This document shows, piece after piece, positions 63,879 through 64,000 of a stretch of 64,000 bases of DNA. Both the position numbers and the translations under genes were made by a program. The DNA is taken from contig WHTZ01000027.1 of assembly GCA_009377495.1 (NCBI GenBank), positions 1 through 64,000 of the forward strand, in the 5' to 3' direction. Origin of the DNA: Luteitalea sp. GTDB taxonomy: Bacteria > Acidobacteriota > Vicinamibacteria > Vicinamibacterales > Vicinamibacteraceae. The notes under the pieces are model-generated. The model saw nothing but the letters and a program-made list of their open reading frames with translations, made no database searches and had not been told where the DNA came from. Each line of letters begins with the position of its first letter. Position 1 is the first letter of the stretch.

Positions 63879-64000
63879 TCACGCGCGCTTCAGGATCACG
63901 TCATCAATAATACCGTATTCCTTCGCCTGGTCCGCGCTCATGATGAAATCGCGCTCAGTGTCGTCTTGGATGCGCTTGAGCGTCTGCCGGGTGTGCTCCG
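63879..64000 (-). CDS. clpP: ClpP protease subunit, C-terminal end only
   Basis: The last 39 codons of ClpP enter from the right edge: [36 protein letters not shown] and the end LKRA before TGA. The segment matches the ClpP C-terminal helix and the M-S-A-x-x-A-x-E-Y-G-I-I-D motif. Catalytic Ser and His lie outside the window. It is followed by clpX on the same strand. Confidence 0.93.
   Translation of the reverse strand, partial: EHTRQTLKRIQDDTERDFIMSADQAKEYGIIDDVILKRA

Overview
The window is GC-rich and densely coded. It looks like a chromosomal segment of an acidobacterium, most likely Vicinamibacteria-like (inference). The reasons are several ABC-type permeases of the acidobacterial duplicated orphan permease (ADOP) kind with PadR regulators, two very large TonB-dependent receptors with a carboxypeptidase-regulatory-like N-domain and no SusD partner, many Tat-targeted enzymes of normally cytosolic families, and a VPS10/BNR-propeller protein. 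No rRNA, tRNA, CRISPR array or transposase gene was found.

Layout. 1-6 kb: PadR regulator plus two ADOP permeases and a partial membrane protein, all on the minus strand. 6-16 kb: GNAT acetyltransferase, Tat-exported enolase-superfamily enzyme, a scar where a broken spermidine-synthase/TPR gene abuts the C-terminal half of an ADOP permease, a GH106-type glycosidase, a Gfo/Idh/MocA oxidoreductase and an NTF2-like protein. 16-29 kb: a catabolic island with MBL hydrolase, muconolactone-isomerase-like protein, FAH-family hydrolase, ABM-domain protein, aldehyde dehydrogenase, cyclase-family hydrolase, SDR, TIM-barrel protein, a TIM-barrel/ThuA fusion, a PQQ dehydrogenase with an internal cytochrome c, and an IclR regulator. 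Four copies of one palindromic motif with a fixed accessory half-site lie in its promoter regions, suggesting an IclR regulon. 29-38.7 kb: two TonB receptors that share an identical 17-bp GntR-type operator and a conserved mRNA leader, followed by a GH97 glycosidase.

38.7-49.8 kb: mixed housekeeping and accessory genes: VOC dioxygenase, rpiB, heme A synthase, LigB-like protein, an orphan PadR, DUF547, SDR, AGCS symporter, an mrfA-mrfB DNA-repair pair separated by a perfect 28-bp palindrome, and rpmE. 49.9-57.4 kb: VPS10/BNR protein, aldo/keto reductase, a rhodanese whose catalytic cysteine codon is TGA (candidate selenoprotein) and another ADOP permease. 57.6-64 kb: RRM protein, strong terminator, then the minus-strand housekeeping block clpP-clpX-lon-ysxC-rho.

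Most notable points are the candidate selenocysteine rhodanese at 54241-54648, the four-site IclR-type regulon, the shared operator and leader of the two receptors, and three decayed or chimeric loci (8.4-11.3 kb and 23.1-23.3 kb) that may be real deletions or assembly faults.
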